Below are positions 21,801-36,195 of a DNA stretch of 46,455 bases, piece after piece; position 1 is the first letter of the stretch, and every line of letters begins with the position of its first letter. The notes under the pieces are model-generated. The model did no database searches. It had not been told where the DNA came from and saw only the letters and a list, made by a program, of their open reading frames with translations. The stretch lies in the NCBI GenBank assembly GCA_003278895.1, contig QCCO01000007.1, forward strand, positions 1 through 46,455. Direction: 5' to 3'. Position numbers and translations under genes: made by a program. Source of the DNA: Prochlorococcus sp. AG-347-L19 (GTDB lineage: Bacteria; Cyanobacteriota; Cyanobacteriia; PCC-6307; Cyanobiaceae).

Positions 21801-23192
21801 ATGAAAATTTCTGATAAATTTCATTTAGAAGATATCTATAAATTAAAGAATACAGTTCTCATTGGTAAAACTGAAGATATAAAATGGCGGATCCATCATA
21901 TTAATATAGTTTCTAAACTTTTGGATGAAAATAAAAAAGAGATAATTAAATCACTTTTTGTTGATCTCGGCAAATCTGAAATTGAAGGGCTTTCAGAAAT
22001 CCTTTTAGTGAAAGAAGAAATTTCACTCACAAAAAAGAAACTCAATTCTTGGATGCGACCAAAAAAGATTGATACCCCTTTTTATCTTTTCCCATCATCC
22101 TCCAAAGTTATTTATGAACCTCTTGGGTGTGTCTTAATTCTTGGTCCTTATAATTATCCATTACTTTATATTTTTAAGCCATTGGTAAACATTTTCTCAG
22201 CAGGAAATACTGCAGTTATAAAACCATCAGAGAAATGTCCTGCGACCTCAAAACTTATTAAAAAGCTTACTTCCAAATATTTCCGTAAAGATGTCCTAAT
22301 GACAGTGGAGGGTGATAATAAACAATCCATAAAATTAATTAAACAAAATTTTGACCACATTTTTTTTACAGGAAGTACTGAAACTGGAAAATCTATAATG
22401 AAATTAGCTTCAAAAAACTTAACTCCATTAACTCTTGAGTTAAGCGGAACAAATCCTGTAATTGTTTTCAAAAATGCAAATTTAGAAGTGGCTGCAAAAA
22501 GAATTGTTTGGGGTAAATTTTTTAATTCTGGTCAATCCTGCATGGCTCCGAATCATATCTTTGTAGATAAAGAAATTGAAAATATTTTTATAGAAAAATT
22601 AAAGAAATACATAGTAAGTTTTTACGGAGATAATCCAATTATTTCGGAAAACCTATCAAAATTGGAGAAAAAACAATTTACATCAACTGTAGAAATTCTC
22701 AAACAATATGAAAAAGAAAAAAGAATTTTATTTGGGGGGACTTTTAGTAAAAAAAAGTTGAAAATATCTCCTACAATTTTGAGAACTAAATTAAATGAAA
22801 CAGATATTTTGCAAAAAGAATTATTCAGTTCACTACTTCCTGTAGTTAGAATTAACGATAAGGAATCAGCTTTAAAACAGATTAGTCAAACATCAAAACC
22901 CTTAGCTATCTACTTATTTGGAGGCAATAAAAAAATCCATAATCATATTTCAAAAGTAACCAGTTCTGGAACAATTTGTATAAATGATGTAATGTTGCCA
23001 GTCCTTATTCCAAATTTACCGTTTGGAGGCGTTGGGAAAAGCGGTATTGGTAAATTTCATGGAGAAGAAGGTTTTCGAAATTTTTCAAATCAAAAATCTA
23101 TTACTTTTAAAGGTTTTTTATTTGATTCAAATCTGCGGTATCCCCCTTATGAAAGAGTAAAGAAATTTTTAAAGTTTATTTTTCAGGTTTAA
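21801..23192 (+). CDS. Aldehyde dehydrogenase (class 3-like)
   Basis: 463 aa NAD(P)-dependent enzyme. Catalytic elements are intact: Asn118 (in GPYNYP), the nucleotide-binding 'FFTGSTETGKSIM' (188-200), the general base Glu213 in LTLELSGTNP, and the nucleophile Cys247 in NSGQSCMAPN. Length and the 'GPYNYP' and late 'LPFGGVGKSGIGKFHGEEGF' segments fit the ALDH3 group, which oxidises medium- and long-chain aldehydes such as lipid peroxidation products. The C-terminal stretch after 440 is basic/hydrophobic and may touch membranes. It is followed 72 bp later by the LysM gene. Confidence 0.92.
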   Translation: MKISDKFHLEDIYKLKNTVLIGKTEDIKWRIHHINIVSKLLDENKKEIIKSLFVDLGKSEIEGLSEILLVKEEISLTKKKLNSWMRPKKIDTPFYLFPSSSKVIYEPLGCVLILGPYNYPLLYIFKPLVNIFSAGNTAVIKPSEKCPATSKLIKKLTSKYFRKDVLMTVEGDNKQSIKLIKQNFDHIFFTGSTETGKSIMKLASKNLTPLTLELSGTNPVIVFKNANLEVAAKRIVWGKFFNSGQSCMAPNHIFVDKEIENIFIEKLKKYIVSFYGDNPIISENLSKLEKKQFTSTVEILKQYEKEKRILFGGTFSKKKLKISPTILRTKLNETDILQKELFSSLLPVVRINDKESALKQISQTSKPLAIYLFGGNKKIHNHISKVTSSGTICINDVMLPVLIPNLPFGGVGKSGIGKFHGEEGFRNFSNQKSITFKGFLFDSNLRYPPYERVKKFLKFIFQV

Positions 23193-23264
23193 ATTACTTA
23201 AATTGTTTTCAAAATACTAGCGATTTTAAATTTAAAGATTATCTTTAAATAAATAGTGAGTTTT

Positions 23265-24026
23265 ATGAAATTTGCATTTTTAGTAATTGCCATATTTATT
23301 AATTTTTTTAATCACTCATTGATAAAATCAGAAGAAAAAGTATTTTCAGCAAAAAATAAAATTGAGAATATTGCTAAAAAAGAATCAATTACTGAAGAAA
23401 AAACTGAAATAAAAAAAATTCATATTGTAAAAAGTGGAGATACAATATCAAGTATTTCAAAATTTTATTCAATTAATAAAGATTTAATTATTAAATTGAA
23501 TAATTTAAAAGATGAAAATTATATCTTTGTTGGTCAAAATCTTATTATCTCCGAATCTTCTGAAAATCTCACAAAACAATCAGATTTAATTAATAATTAT
23601 CATATTGTTCAAACTGGTGAAAATCTTACTGACATATCGAACAAATATAATTTAAAAGTAAAAGAACTGATAGAGATTAATAATATCAATAATCCTAATT
23701 CAATAAAAATTGGTCAGAAGCTCTTAATAACAAAAAAAAACATAATTAATTCAGAAAAATATGAAACAACTGATAATAAAAAAAATCATGACTTAATTGA
23801 GTTAGATAAAAAAATTTATGGTCCTATAATTATCCAAAGTAAATCATATAAAGATATTAAAGGTAGAAAAGTTTTAAACGTTCTAAATCAAGAAAATAAA
23901 AAACTGATTATTTCAATCAATTGTGATAAAAATGAATTAGACGTAAGAATACCTGGCAGGAAATGGATGGGAAGTAAGCCTGTTAAAGAAGAATTCGAAA
24001 ATAATTTAATAAATGATTTTTGTTAA
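23265..24026 (+). CDS. Secreted LysM peptidoglycan-binding protein
   Basis: 253 aa from ATG at 23265 (a GTG three codons upstream is also in frame). A signal peptide (MKFAFLVIAIFINFFNHSLI) is followed by a Lys/Glu-rich linker. Two LysM repeats follow, starting 'HIVKSGDTISSISKFYS' (about residue 51) and 'HIVQTGENLTDISNKYN' (about 112), each ending with the 'VGQNL/IGQKL' strand. LysM binds the glycan backbone of peptidoglycan. The C-terminal 90 residues have no known catalytic domain; they end with a small Cys pair that could form a disulfide (Cys in SINCDKN and the final Cys). It is likely periplasmic or cell-wall located. Confidence 0.85.
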   Translation: MKFAFLVIAIFINFFNHSLIKSEEKVFSAKNKIENIAKKESITEEKTEIKKIHIVKSGDTISSISKFYSINKDLIIKLNNLKDENYIFVGQNLIISESSENLTKQSDLINNYHIVQTGENLTDISNKYNLKVKELIEINNINNPNSIKIGQKLLITKKNIINSEKYETTDNKKNHDLIELDKKIYGPIIIQSKSYKDIKGRKVLNVLNQENKKLIISINCDKNELDVRIPGRKWMGSKPVKEEFENNLINDFC

Positions 24027-24105
24027 AACTTTAATTAATATGTGTGAATAATTTGTCTAAGAATATTAATGATGAGTTATTCTACAAAAAGTTAAATTAA
24101 TAGTA

Positions 24106-24315
24106 ATGGCTATTTCAAGAGGAGATCTCGTAAGAGTAAAAAGACCAGAATCATATTGGTATAATGAAATCGGTAAAGTTGCTTCAGTTGATACCTCAGG
24201 CATTAAATATAACTGTGTAGTCAGATTCGATAAAGTAAATTACGCTGGGATAAGCGGAACTGATGGTGGAGCAAATACAAATAATTTCGCTGAAAGTGAA
24301 TTAGAGAAAGCTTAA
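24106..24315 (+). CDS. psaE: Photosystem I subunit PsaE
   Basis: 69 aa, the standard length. [20 protein letters not shown], then '[20 protein letters not shown]' and '[20 protein letters not shown]', is the classic PsaE sequence (SH3-like beta barrel on the stromal/cytoplasmic side of PSI). PsaE helps dock ferredoxin and supports cyclic electron flow. The mutM gene begins 4 bp after its stop, so the two should share one mRNA. Confidence 0.98.
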   Translation: MAISRGDLVRVKRPESYWYNEIGKVASVDTSGIKYNCVVRFDKVNYAGISGTDGGANTNNFAESELEKA

Positions 24316-24319
24316 ATAA

Positions 24320-25198
24320 TTGCCTGAATTACCAGAAGTAGAGACAGTTCGCAGAGGATTAGAGCAAAAACTTAATAACTTTATTATTAAAAAAGTAGAA
24401 GTCTGTAGGGATTCAACTGTTGCATTCCCAATAAACAAAGAAGAATTTATTAAAGGAGTTCTGAACTCACTTATTTATAAATGGGATAGAAGAGGAAAAT
24501 ATTTAATAGCTCAATTAAAAGAAGTTCAAAATGAGAATACCCAATTTCTTCTAGATAATTTAAAAAATAACGGATTTCTTGTAGTTCATCTAAGAATGAC
24601 TGGATATTTTAAATTTATTGAAAACTCAAGTCATCCTTGTAAACATACAAGAATAAGATTTTTTGATAAAAATAATAATGAGCTTAGGTACATTGACGTA
24701 AGAAGTTTTGGCCAAATGTGGTGGATTAATAAAGACCTATCGCTTAACAAAATAATAAAAGGATTAGGTTCATTAGGACCAGAACCATTTTCTGAAGACT
24801 TTGATGCAAATTACCTTAAGAAAGTTATTTCAAAAAGAACAAAATCTATAAAAGCTATTTTATTAGATCAAACAATAGTGGCAGGTATAGGTAATATTTA
24901 TGCTGATGAAAGTTTATACTCTGCTGGCATCTCCCCTTTTAGGGAGGCTCGAACAATAAAAAAGAATGAGTTAATAAAGCTTAAAGAATCAATTGTAACT
25001 GTATTAAAAAAAAGTATAGGTTCTGGGGGTACTACATTTAGTGATTTTAGGGACTTGGATGGAGAAAATGGTAATTTTGGTTTACAGACAAATGTCTATA
25101 GAAGAACTGGAAAAGAATGTCGCAAATGTGGAAATTTAATTGAGAGACAAAAAATTACTGGAAGAAGTACCCATTGGTGTCCGAAATGCCAAAAATAA
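24320..25198 (+). CDS. mutM: Formamidopyrimidine-DNA glycosylase
   Basis: 292 aa. MutM/Fpg removes 8-oxoguanine and ring-opened purines. TTG at 24320 is taken as start because Pro2 is the catalytic nucleophile and must follow the initiator: (M)[12 protein letters not shown], with Glu3 next. The C-terminal zinc finger is intact (Cys267, Cys270, Cys287, Cys290), and an Arg/Gly-rich loop (KITGRSTHW) lies between the Cys pairs. The mid-domain '[13 protein letters not shown]' is the helix-two-turns-helix motif. It starts 4 bp after psaE and ends at a terminator shared with 5S rRNA. Confidence 0.95.
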   Translation: MPELPEVETVRRGLEQKLNNFIIKKVEVCRDSTVAFPINKEEFIKGVLNSLIYKWDRRGKYLIAQLKEVQNENTQFLLDNLKNNGFLVVHLRMTGYFKFIENSSHPCKHTRIRFFDKNNNELRYIDVRSFGQMWWINKDLSLNKIIKGLGSLGPEPFSEDFDANYLKKVISKRTKSIKAILLDQTIVAGIGNIYADESLYSAGISPFREARTIKKNELIKLKESIVTVLKKSIGSGGTTFSDFRDLDGENGNFGLQTNVYRRTGKECRKCGNLIERQKITGRSTHWCPKCQK

Positions 25199-25233
25199 AA
25201 AAGGGCTTACTCATGAAGAGTAAACCCTTTTAA
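25196..25233. terminator. Bidirectional terminator between mutM and 5S rRNA
   Basis: AAAAGGGCTTACTC (25199-25212) pairs with GAGTAAACCCTTTT (25218-25231) with one mismatch and the loop ATGAA. It has an A-run on the left and a T-rich right end, so it can end the mutM transcript (plus) and the rRNA operon (minus). Confidence 0.85.
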
Positions 25234-25241
25234 ATATTTTT

Positions 25242-25359
25242 ACCTGGCATTGAGCTATTTTCTCAAGGGGCTACCCCCTAAATATTTTCGCCGCTGATGC
25301 GTTTCACAACCGAGTTCGAGATGGATCGGAGTGGTTCCACATCGCCATGAACACCAGGA
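25242..25359 (-). rRNA. rrf: 5S ribosomal RNA
   Basis: Minus-strand RNA of about 118 nt beginning TCCTGGTGTTCATGGCGATG and ending near GCTCAATGCCAGGTA. The 5' and 3' ends pair (CCTGG/CCAGG) and the internal GATCCATCTCGAACTCG is the 5S signature. It is the last gene of the rRNA operon, followed by the bidirectional terminator. Ends are approximate by a few bases. Confidence 0.93.
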
Positions 25360-25422
25360 TAGTGTGAACCTTGAGAACTGCATAGAAAATTATATATTAA
25401 AAACAATAAATTAAGTTTATTT

Positions 25423-28296
<2,874 letters not shown>

Positions 28297-28554
28297 AATA
28301 ACTTCAATAATTGAAGCATCAGCTTAATAGAATTGTTATTAATGCATTCGCACAAATAATAAATCTGCATCATTAAAGATGCTTATTGTCTTTAAAAATA
28401 ATCTATGCAGTTGTCAAGGTTCTCTGAAAACAATGAAATTAATTCAATGAGTCCAGCATCTTAATGATTTCATTAGGAAGCTAGATTCGTTCAGAATAAA
28501 GATCACAACTCAAAACATTTCCTTTCTACCGGTTATGGAAGAGGTGGTAATCAG
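28297..28554. other. 23S-tRNA-Ala spacer of the rRNA operon
   Basis: No gene. An AT-rich spacer of about 258 bp between the tRNA-Ala gene and the 23S gene, probably containing the processing stem that flanks the 23S precursor. The upstream half of the 23S processing stem is expected here, but I did not delimit it. Confidence 0.6.
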
Positions 28555-28627
28555 TGGAGGTAAGCGGACTCGAACCGCTGACATCCTGCTTGCAAAGCAG
28601 GCGCTCTACCAACTGAGCTATACCCCC
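28555..28627 (-). tRNA. trnA: tRNA-Ala (TGC anticodon)
   Basis: 73 nt on the minus strand. The acceptor arm GGGGGTA/TACCTCC has one G-T pair and a discriminator A. The anticodon loop CTTTGCAAG contains TGC. The T-arm GGTTCGAGTCC is intact. The 3' CCA is not encoded. Confidence 0.97.
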
Positions 28628-28639
28628 AACATAGAGATA

Positions 28640-28713
<74 letters not shown>

Positions 28714-28838
28714 AGGAAAAATAATGGGTGTGACCTAGAAAAACTTAGGAAATGAAATTCTTAACAAATTAAGAACGTGAGATACCGATCGACCTAAGGT
28801 GACAAAATAATAATATTAAACATTTTGTTGTCTCCCTG

Positions 28839-30322
<1,484 letters not shown>

Positions 30323-30920
30323 TGTTCAAATCCTTTTGTAGATAAATCTACTCAAATTGAATTGCTTTACCCAAATAAAAATTTGTTTTTATTTAGTTTT
30401 AGCCTCCTTAAATTTTAAGGATTACATTGAGTGCACATTAAAAATATTTCTAAAGTGACTTTCCAAGATCTCAGATCCGTTTACATCAAAGCTAAAAGTT
30501 AGCAATTGATGACATTTTTTTATATTCTTGACGGGACCTCACACCTTTATTGCATGTACATCTCGAAGTAACCAACAAAAATTAGTAATTCTCGACACAA
30601 TAAAAGCATCAGTTCCTAAGTTTTTAAATTTTCTAGGTGCAGAGTTAGACAACTTGTGAATAACTCAATCTGAAGGGAAAACCCTTCTACTGGCTGAAAA
30701 TAATGATCGAAATCAAATCTCCAGAAAATTCATTCATTTACCAAAAATCAGATTTAAGGTATTTGTTTGAATAATGCAAAAAGGATATTTCTGCCCAGAA
30801 GAAAATACTAAACCATCTCACCGTAATTATGCAACCTTTTATACAAAAATTTTTTATTAATTTTTTATTTGTTCAAAGTCTCTTTAAACAACTAGGCTTA
30901 AATAGAGGGATATAAATGAA
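30323..30920 (-). promoter_or_regulatory. rRNA operon leader and promoter region
   Basis: About 600 bp between 16S and the divergent invertase gene, with no credible ORF. It must contain the 16S leader with processing stem and the rRNA operon promoter(s) on the minus strand, and probably the plus-strand promoter of the invertase. I could not place a -10/-35 pair with confidence. Confidence 0.5.
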
Positions 30921-32360
30921 ATGGCAGAAAGATTTAGTCAAAAAAATCTAAGAGTAAGACCAAGTTCCGATGAAGAGAAAATTGTAACAAATGCAAAAAA
31001 ACACTTCGAGAAAACTTTGGTTGAGATATCAGGCGAGTTAGTGGGTAGCGTTGCGGCACTAGAACACCCAACAAAAAATAAAAAATTAAATTATGGAGAA
31101 ATATTTTTAAGAGACAACGTTCCTGTAATGATTTACCTCATTACCCAAAAAAGGTACGAAATTGTCAAAAAGTTTCTAAGTGTTTGCCTTGATTTACAAA
31201 GCGCTAATTACCAAACACGTGGCGTATTTCCTACAAGTTTCGTTGAAGAGAATGGAAAGCTCATTGGAGACTATGGTCAGAGATCAATAGGGAGGATTAC
31301 CTCAGCAGATGCAAGTTTATGGTGGCCCATTCTATGTTGGTATTATGTCAACAAAAGCGGCGATTATGCCTTTGGAAAAAGTCAAAGCGTTCAAAGAGGT
31401 ATTCAACTACTACTAGATCTAGTTCTACATCCAACCTTTGAGGGTACTCCAGTACTTTTTGTTCCAGACTGCGCATTTATGATTGATAGACCTATGGATG
31501 TATGGGGAGCACCTTTAGAAGTTGAAGTTTTACTTCATGGATGTTTAAAAAGTTGTATAAGGTTAATGGAATTAAGCAGAGCAGATCATGTTAGTAGACT
31601 TTTAGACCAAAGACTTATTCTTACAAATCAATGGGTTAAGGATTTAGGAAGTTTTCTTTTAAAGCACTATTGGGTTACCAGCCAAACAATGCAAATCCTC
31701 AGAAGGAGGCCAACTGAGCAGTATGGTGATGATCAACACTTCAATGAATTTAACGTTCAACCTCAAGTAGTCCCCTCATGGCTACAAGATTGGTTAGAGA
31801 ATAGAGGTGGTTACTTAATAGGAAATATTAGGACAGGAAGACCTGACTTTCGATTTTACAGTTTAGGTAATTCTCTGGCATGTATGTTCGGAGTACTGCC
31901 TCCTGAAGAACAAAGAGCTTTATTTAGATTAGTTTTACATAACAGACAGCATTTGATGGCTCAAATGCCAATGAGAATTTGTCATCCTCATATGGATGTC
32001 GAAGAATGGCAAAATAAAACTGGATCGGATCCAAAGAATTGGCCTTGGAGTTACCATAACGGTGGTCATTGGCCAAGTTTACTTTGGTTTTTTGGTGCAG
32101 CCGTTCTATTGCATCAAAAAAATTACGGTTCTGATGATGTGATTCTCATGGAAGAAATGAAATCTTTAATAGAGGAATCTTATTGGTGTCAGCTAAATCA
32201 ATTACCTAAGCAAGAATGGGCAGAATATTTTGATGGACCTACAGGTACTTGGGTTGGTCAACAATCCAGAACTTATCAAACCTGGACAATTGTTGGATTT
32301 TTATTGATGAATCATTTTCTAAGAAATGAGTATAACGATCTAGATATGTTTAAAATTTAA
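30921..32360 (+). CDS. GH100 neutral/alkaline invertase
   Basis: 479 aa glycoside hydrolase of family 100, which splits sucrose into glucose and fructose in the cytoplasm. Visible signatures are 'NYGEIFLRDNVPVMIYL' (57-73), 'GRITSADASLWWPILCWYY' (124-142), and the catalytic acid Asp189 in FMIDRPMDVWG. Near the end 'EWAEYFDGPTGTWVGQ' carries a likely general base Glu435, by analogy to Anabaena InvA. There is no signal peptide, as expected for this family. It is convergent with petD (3 bp between the stops). Prochlorococcus is known to synthesise sucrose, so a turnover role is plausible (inference). Confidence 0.9.
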   Translation: MAERFSQKNLRVRPSSDEEKIVTNAKKHFEKTLVEISGELVGSVAALEHPTKNKKLNYGEIFLRDNVPVMIYLITQKRYEIVKKFLSVCLDLQSANYQTRGVFPTSFVEENGKLIGDYGQRSIGRITSADASLWWPILCWYYVNKSGDYAFGKSQSVQRGIQLLLDLVLHPTFEGTPVLFVPDCAFMIDRPMDVWGAPLEVEVLLHGCLKSCIRLMELSRADHVSRLLDQRLILTNQWVKDLGSFLLKHYWVTSQTMQILRRRPTEQYGDDQHFNEFNVQPQVVPSWLQDWLENRGGYLIGNIRTGRPDFRFYSLGNSLACMFGVLPPEEQRALFRLVLHNRQHLMAQMPMRICHPHMDVEEWQNKTGSDPKNWPWSYHNGGHWPSLLWFFGAAVLLHQKNYGSDDVILMEEMKSLIEESYWCQLNQLPKQEWAEYFDGPTGTWVGQQSRTYQTWTIVGFLLMNHFLRNEYNDLDMFKI

Positions 32361-32363
32361 AGC

Positions 32364-32846
32364 TTAAAATAAACCAAGAGTTAGTGATTTATCAATTGGC
32401 AAACATGCCCCAATTCCAAGATATATTGTTAGGAAAGTTCCGAATAAGAAAACTGACATTGCTATTGGTCTTCTAAATGGATTAGAAAATTTATTAACGT
32501 TTTCAATAAAGGGAAGAATCATTAATCCAAGTGGAATTAGTGTTTGAAGTGCGATGCCCAAAAGTTTATTGGGAACTACCCTAAGTATTTGAAAAACAGG
32601 GTATAGGTACCACTCGGGGAGTATCTCCAGGGGTGTGGCGAAGGGATTAGCTTTATCTCCCAACATTGCAGGATCGAGAACTGCTAGTCCAACTACGCAA
32701 GCAATAGTTCCTAAGATAACTACTGGGAAAATATACAGTAAATCATTTGGCCAAGCAGGCTCACCATAATAATTATGGCCCATACCTTTAGCTAACTTTG
32801 CTCTTAATTTTGGATCAGATAGATCTGGTTTTTTTAACGTTGACAT
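32364..32846 (-). CDS. petD: Cytochrome b6f complex subunit IV
   Basis: 160 aa, exactly the cyanobacterial length. The Qo-site motif PEWY is at 77-80 in '[15 protein letters not shown]'. Three membrane helices lie at about 36-57, 95-115 and 128-148. Together with PetB it forms the quinol-oxidising core that moves electrons from plastoquinol to plastocyanin or cytochrome c6. It lies 33 bp downstream of petB on the same strand, in the usual petBD operon. Confidence 0.98.
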
Positions 32847-32879
32847 ATGAAAAACTAATAATGGTTTCAGTATAAGAGT

Positions 32880-33536
32880 TTATAAAGGACCTGAAATACC
32901 TTGTTTACGAATCATTAAGAAGTGCATCAACATGAAAACTGCTAATGACCATGGCAATACAAAAGTATGAAGACTGTAAAATCTGGTTAAAGTGGATTGC
33001 CCAACACTTTCACCACCTCTAAGTAATTCAACCATAAAGTCACCAATTACTGGTATGGCAGCAGGAACACCTGAAACAATCTTAACTGCCCAATAACCTA
33101 CCTGATCCCAAGGTAGAGAATATCCCGTAACTCCAAAAGCAACAGTAATAACTGCCATTACAACGCCTGTAACCCAAGTTAGTTCTCTTGGCCTTTTAAA
33201 ACCTCCGGTAAGATAAACCCTAAAGACATGAAGGATTAACATCAAAACCATCATTGAAGCACTCCATCTATGCACAGATCTTATTAACCATCCAAAACTT
33301 ACATCGGTCATTAAATAACTGACTGAACTATAAGCTTGTGTAACTGTTGGCTTATAGTAAAAAGTCATTGCAAAACCTGTTGCAAATTGAATTAAGAAGC
33401 ATACTAAAGTTATGCCTCCCAAACAATAAAATATATTTACATGAGGGGGTACGTACTTGGAAGTTACGTCGTCAGTTATGTCTTGGATTTCAAGCCTTTC
33501 TTGAAACCAATCATAAACAGATGAGGAATTCGCCAT
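32880..33536 (-). CDS. petB: Cytochrome b6
   Basis: 218 aa, four-helix core. The axial haem ligands His89, His103, His190 and His205 are in place, with Cys38 (in NIFYCLGG) corresponding to the residue that anchors the extra haem c_n. The loops after the second and third helices carry the conserved [11 protein letters not shown] and [12 protein letters not shown]. It is divergent from ctpA with about 70 bp between the starts, so promoters in this gap serve both. It is co-transcribed with petD. Confidence 0.98.
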   Translation of the reverse strand: MANSSSVYDWFQERLEIQDITDDVTSKYVPPHVNIFYCLGGITLVCFLIQFATGFAMTFYYKPTVTQAYSSVSYLMTDVSFGWLIRSVHRWSASMMVLMLILHVFRVYLTGGFKRPRELTWVTGVVMAVITVAFGVTGYSLPWDQVGYWAVKIVSGVPAAIPVIGDFMVELLRGGESVGQSTLTRFYSLHTFVLPWSLAVFMLMHFLMIRKQGISGPL

Positions 33537-33606
33537 CCAAAAAAAATTAGCTTTGATATAAAGAGCTTACTTAAAATTCTTATACTTGGTGTTAACACTT
33601 AACCCA

Positions 33607-34893
33607 ATGAATTCATCTTTTAACAAACTTTTAACATTCAAAACTGTGATCACTGCATCAATGATCATAGTTTTTTCCTTCAATCTTTTATCGATTGAAA
33701 GGGTGGATGCTCTTAGTGATAGCAGGCAATTAGTTCTTGACGCTTGGACCTTGGTAAACGAAGGTTTTTATGATCCAGAAAAGTTTGATGAAATCCAATG
33801 GAAAAGAATTAGACAAAAAACATTACAGAAACAAATTGAAACAAGTGAAGAGGCTTATTCCGCAATTGAAGACATGTTAAGACCTCTAGATGATCCCTAC
33901 ACGAGAGTTTTACGCCCAAAAGATTATGAACTACTGAAATCAAGTAATTTTGGTAGTGAGATTAATGGTGTTGGGCTCCAATTAGGTGAAGATGATGACA
34001 ATAAAGTTAAAGTTATCTCTACTCTTGGGGGTTCGCCAGCTGAAGAAGCTGGAATAGTAAGCGGGGACTTTATAGAGACAGTGGACGGAATCTCTGCAGA
34101 AAAATTAGGGCTTGCAAGTACTGCCTCTAAGTTAAGAGGTGAATCAGGCACAAAAGTTTTAGTTGAAGTATCTTCGAAATCAGGAGAAATTAGGGAAGTC
34201 GATCTAGAGAGGAGATCAGTAGATCTAAGACCAGTTAGAACAAAAAGATTAAGAGACGATTCCCATACAATTGGATATTTGAGGATAACTCAATTCAGCG
34301 AAAGCGTTCCCAAAAAAGTTGAAGAGGCACTACAAGAGTTAAAAGAAAAAGAGGTTGAGGGCTTGATCTTGGATCTTAGAAATAATTCAGGGGGACTAGT
34401 AAGCTCAGGAATAGCAGTTGCAGATTCATTATTGAGTGAGAAACCCATAGTCGAAACAAAAGACAGAAATGGAATAAAAGATGCAATTATTTCTCAAAAA
34501 GAGACATCTTTTGATGGACCAATGGTGACTTTAGTAAATAAAGGTACTGCAAGTGCCAGTGAAATACTTGCAGGTTCATTACAAGACAATGAGAGATCTA
34601 TTCTTATGGGGGAACAAACTTATGGGAAAGGTTTAATTCAATCCCTAAAAAGTTTGGGAGAAGATAGTGGTATTGCTATAACAGTTGCTAGTTACTTAAC
34701 CCCCAAAGGTAATAATATTCAAGGCCAGGGTATGACTCCAGACAAATTACTTGATCTACCGGATGCAAGTGATTATGGAAGTACTGACGATAAATGGTTG
34801 AGAAATGCAGAATTATTTCTTGGGTCGCTTCTAGAGAAAGAAGAAGTTTCAGTTCAAACGATTGAATTGAACAATGAAGAAATAAATCTTTAA
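33607..34893 (+). CDS. ctpA: Carboxyl-terminal processing protease CtpA (D1 maturation)
   Basis: 428 aa from ATG at 33607 (upstream TTG/GTG at 33586/33589 are in frame but less likely). An N-terminal signal peptide (about residues 1-35) is followed by a PDZ domain ('SEINGVGLQLG', 'GGSPAEEAGIVSGDFI') and the S41 protease domain. The catalytic dyad is Ser316 (in KGTASASEI) and Lys341 (in TYGKGL), 25 residues apart as in Scenedesmus D1 protease. CtpA trims the D1 precursor C-terminus in the lumen to allow Mn-cluster assembly. An HD-domain gene follows 35 bp downstream on the same strand. Confidence 0.93.
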   Translation: MNSSFNKLLTFKTVITASMIIVFSFNLLSIERVDALSDSRQLVLDAWTLVNEGFYDPEKFDEIQWKRIRQKTLQKQIETSEEAYSAIEDMLRPLDDPYTRVLRPKDYELLKSSNFGSEINGVGLQLGEDDDNKVKVISTLGGSPAEEAGIVSGDFIETVDGISAEKLGLASTASKLRGESGTKVLVEVSSKSGEIREVDLERRSVDLRPVRTKRLRDDSHTIGYLRITQFSESVPKKVEEALQELKEKEVEGLILDLRNNSGGLVSSGIAVADSLLSEKPIVETKDRNGIKDAIISQKETSFDGPMVTLVNKGTASASEILAGSLQDNERSILMGEQTYGKGLIQSLKSLGEDSGIAITVASYLTPKGNNIQGQGMTPDKLLDLPDASDYGSTDDKWLRNAELFLGSLLEKEEVSVQTIELNNEEINL

Positions 34894-34928
34894 ATGACTA
34901 AAGATTGAAAATAAAAAGCCTTAAAAAT

Positions 34929-36185
34929 ATGAGTATTAAAAGAATTTTTCATGACCCAATTCATAAAGAAATAGTATTTGATGCAGGAAAGCCAGAAGAA
35001 TTAATGATTATGGAATTAATCGATACAGTTGCTTTTCAAAGATTAAGAAGAATAAAACAACTTGGAGCAGCATCTTTACTTTTTCATGGTGCAGAATCGA
35101 GTAGATTTACTCACTCAATTGGTGTTTTTTGCATAGCTAGAAAAATTTATAAGAGATTAATTGAAAGTAAATCTTCATTTTGTGAAAATAAATTTGTTCT
35201 TTACGGAGCAGCTTTACTACATGATTTAGGTCATGGACCTTTAAGCCATACCAGTGAAACAATATTCCAGCATAATCACGAAGAATGGTCAGAAAAATTA
35301 GTTAGAAATTATTCTCCAATAAATTCAATCCTCAAAAAGTATGACAACGAATTACCCAGAAAAATTAGTGAATTATTTCAATCAAAACAACTATTTTCGA
35401 AACCTTTAAAAACATTGCTTAGTAGTGAGATAGATTGCGATCGTCTTGATTATCTTTTGCGCGATAGTTACAACACAGGTACTAATTATGGCTTAGTAGA
35501 TTTAGAGAGAATAATTTCAGCTCTTACCTTTGCACCTGATGGGAATATCGGAATCAAACCAAAAGGAGTAATTGCTATTGAACATTTCCTTGTACTTAGA
35601 AACTTGATGTACAGAACAATCTACAATCACAGGATAAACGAAATATCAACATGGATTCTAGAAAAAATATTACACACAATAAAACATAAATATGAAAAGA
35701 AAATTTGGTTAGATAATTCACTATATAAATGGATTTTTTCACCTTCAAAGATTGACTTTGAAGATTTCATAAGAAATGATGATGTAACCTTTTATTATCA
35801 TTTGATTAGATGGAAAGATGAATCTTTTGAGCCGCTTTCTACATTATGCAAAATGTTTATTGACAGAGATTTATTAAAAGCATCAGACATAAGTTTTTTA
35901 AGTAAGATAAATAGATTAAAAATCCTTGCATTTGCCGCAAATTTATGTGAAAAGAATGGTTATGATTCAGAAATATTTTGCGGAATTAAGGAACGATCTT
36001 TTAAAGGTTTTGAATCTAATAATGCACTAAAAATATGGGATGGCACTTATCAAAGTGCACTAGAAAATAGTTCTGCATTAATAAAAACATTAATGAAATC
36101 TGAGGAAAGCTCTTTTATTATCTATCCAGGAATAATCAAAAATGAAATTAAAAATGAAATTTCATTAATAAAAAACAATTCCTAG
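34929..36185 (+). CDS. HD-domain phosphohydrolase (SAMHD1-like)
   Basis: 418 aa from ATG at 34929 (TTG at 34905 is also in frame). 'RRIKQLGAASLLFHGAESSR', 'FTHSIG', and the HD motif ALLHDLGHGPLSH (His98-Asp99) are followed by 'SEIDCDRLDYLLRDS', whose Asp completes the metal site. This is the SAMHD1/dGTPase-like group of bacterial HD proteins; many cleave dNTPs or other nucleotides, but the substrate here is untested. It lies between ctpA (35 bp) and minC (10 bp), probably in one transcript. Confidence 0.88.
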   Translation: MSIKRIFHDPIHKEIVFDAGKPEELMIMELIDTVAFQRLRRIKQLGAASLLFHGAESSRFTHSIGVFCIARKIYKRLIESKSSFCENKFVLYGAALLHDLGHGPLSHTSETIFQHNHEEWSEKLVRNYSPINSILKKYDNELPRKISELFQSKQLFSKPLKTLLSSEIDCDRLDYLLRDSYNTGTNYGLVDLERIISALTFAPDGNIGIKPKGVIAIEHFLVLRNLMYRTIYNHRINEISTWILEKILHTIKHKYEKKIWLDNSLYKWIFSPSKIDFEDFIRNDDVTFYYHLIRWKDESFEPLSTLCKMFIDRDLLKASDISFLSKINRLKILAFAANLCEKNGYDSEIFCGIKERSFKGFESNNALKIWDGTYQSALENSSALIKTLMKSEESSFIIYPGIIKNEIKNEISLIKNNS

Positions 36186-36195
36186 ATTTAATTCA

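Noticed and set aside
22166..22471. Antisense ORF within the aldehyde dehydrogenase gene
   Set aside because: The sense frame is a strongly conserved enzyme with intact catalytic residues; the antisense frame is a mirror artefact.
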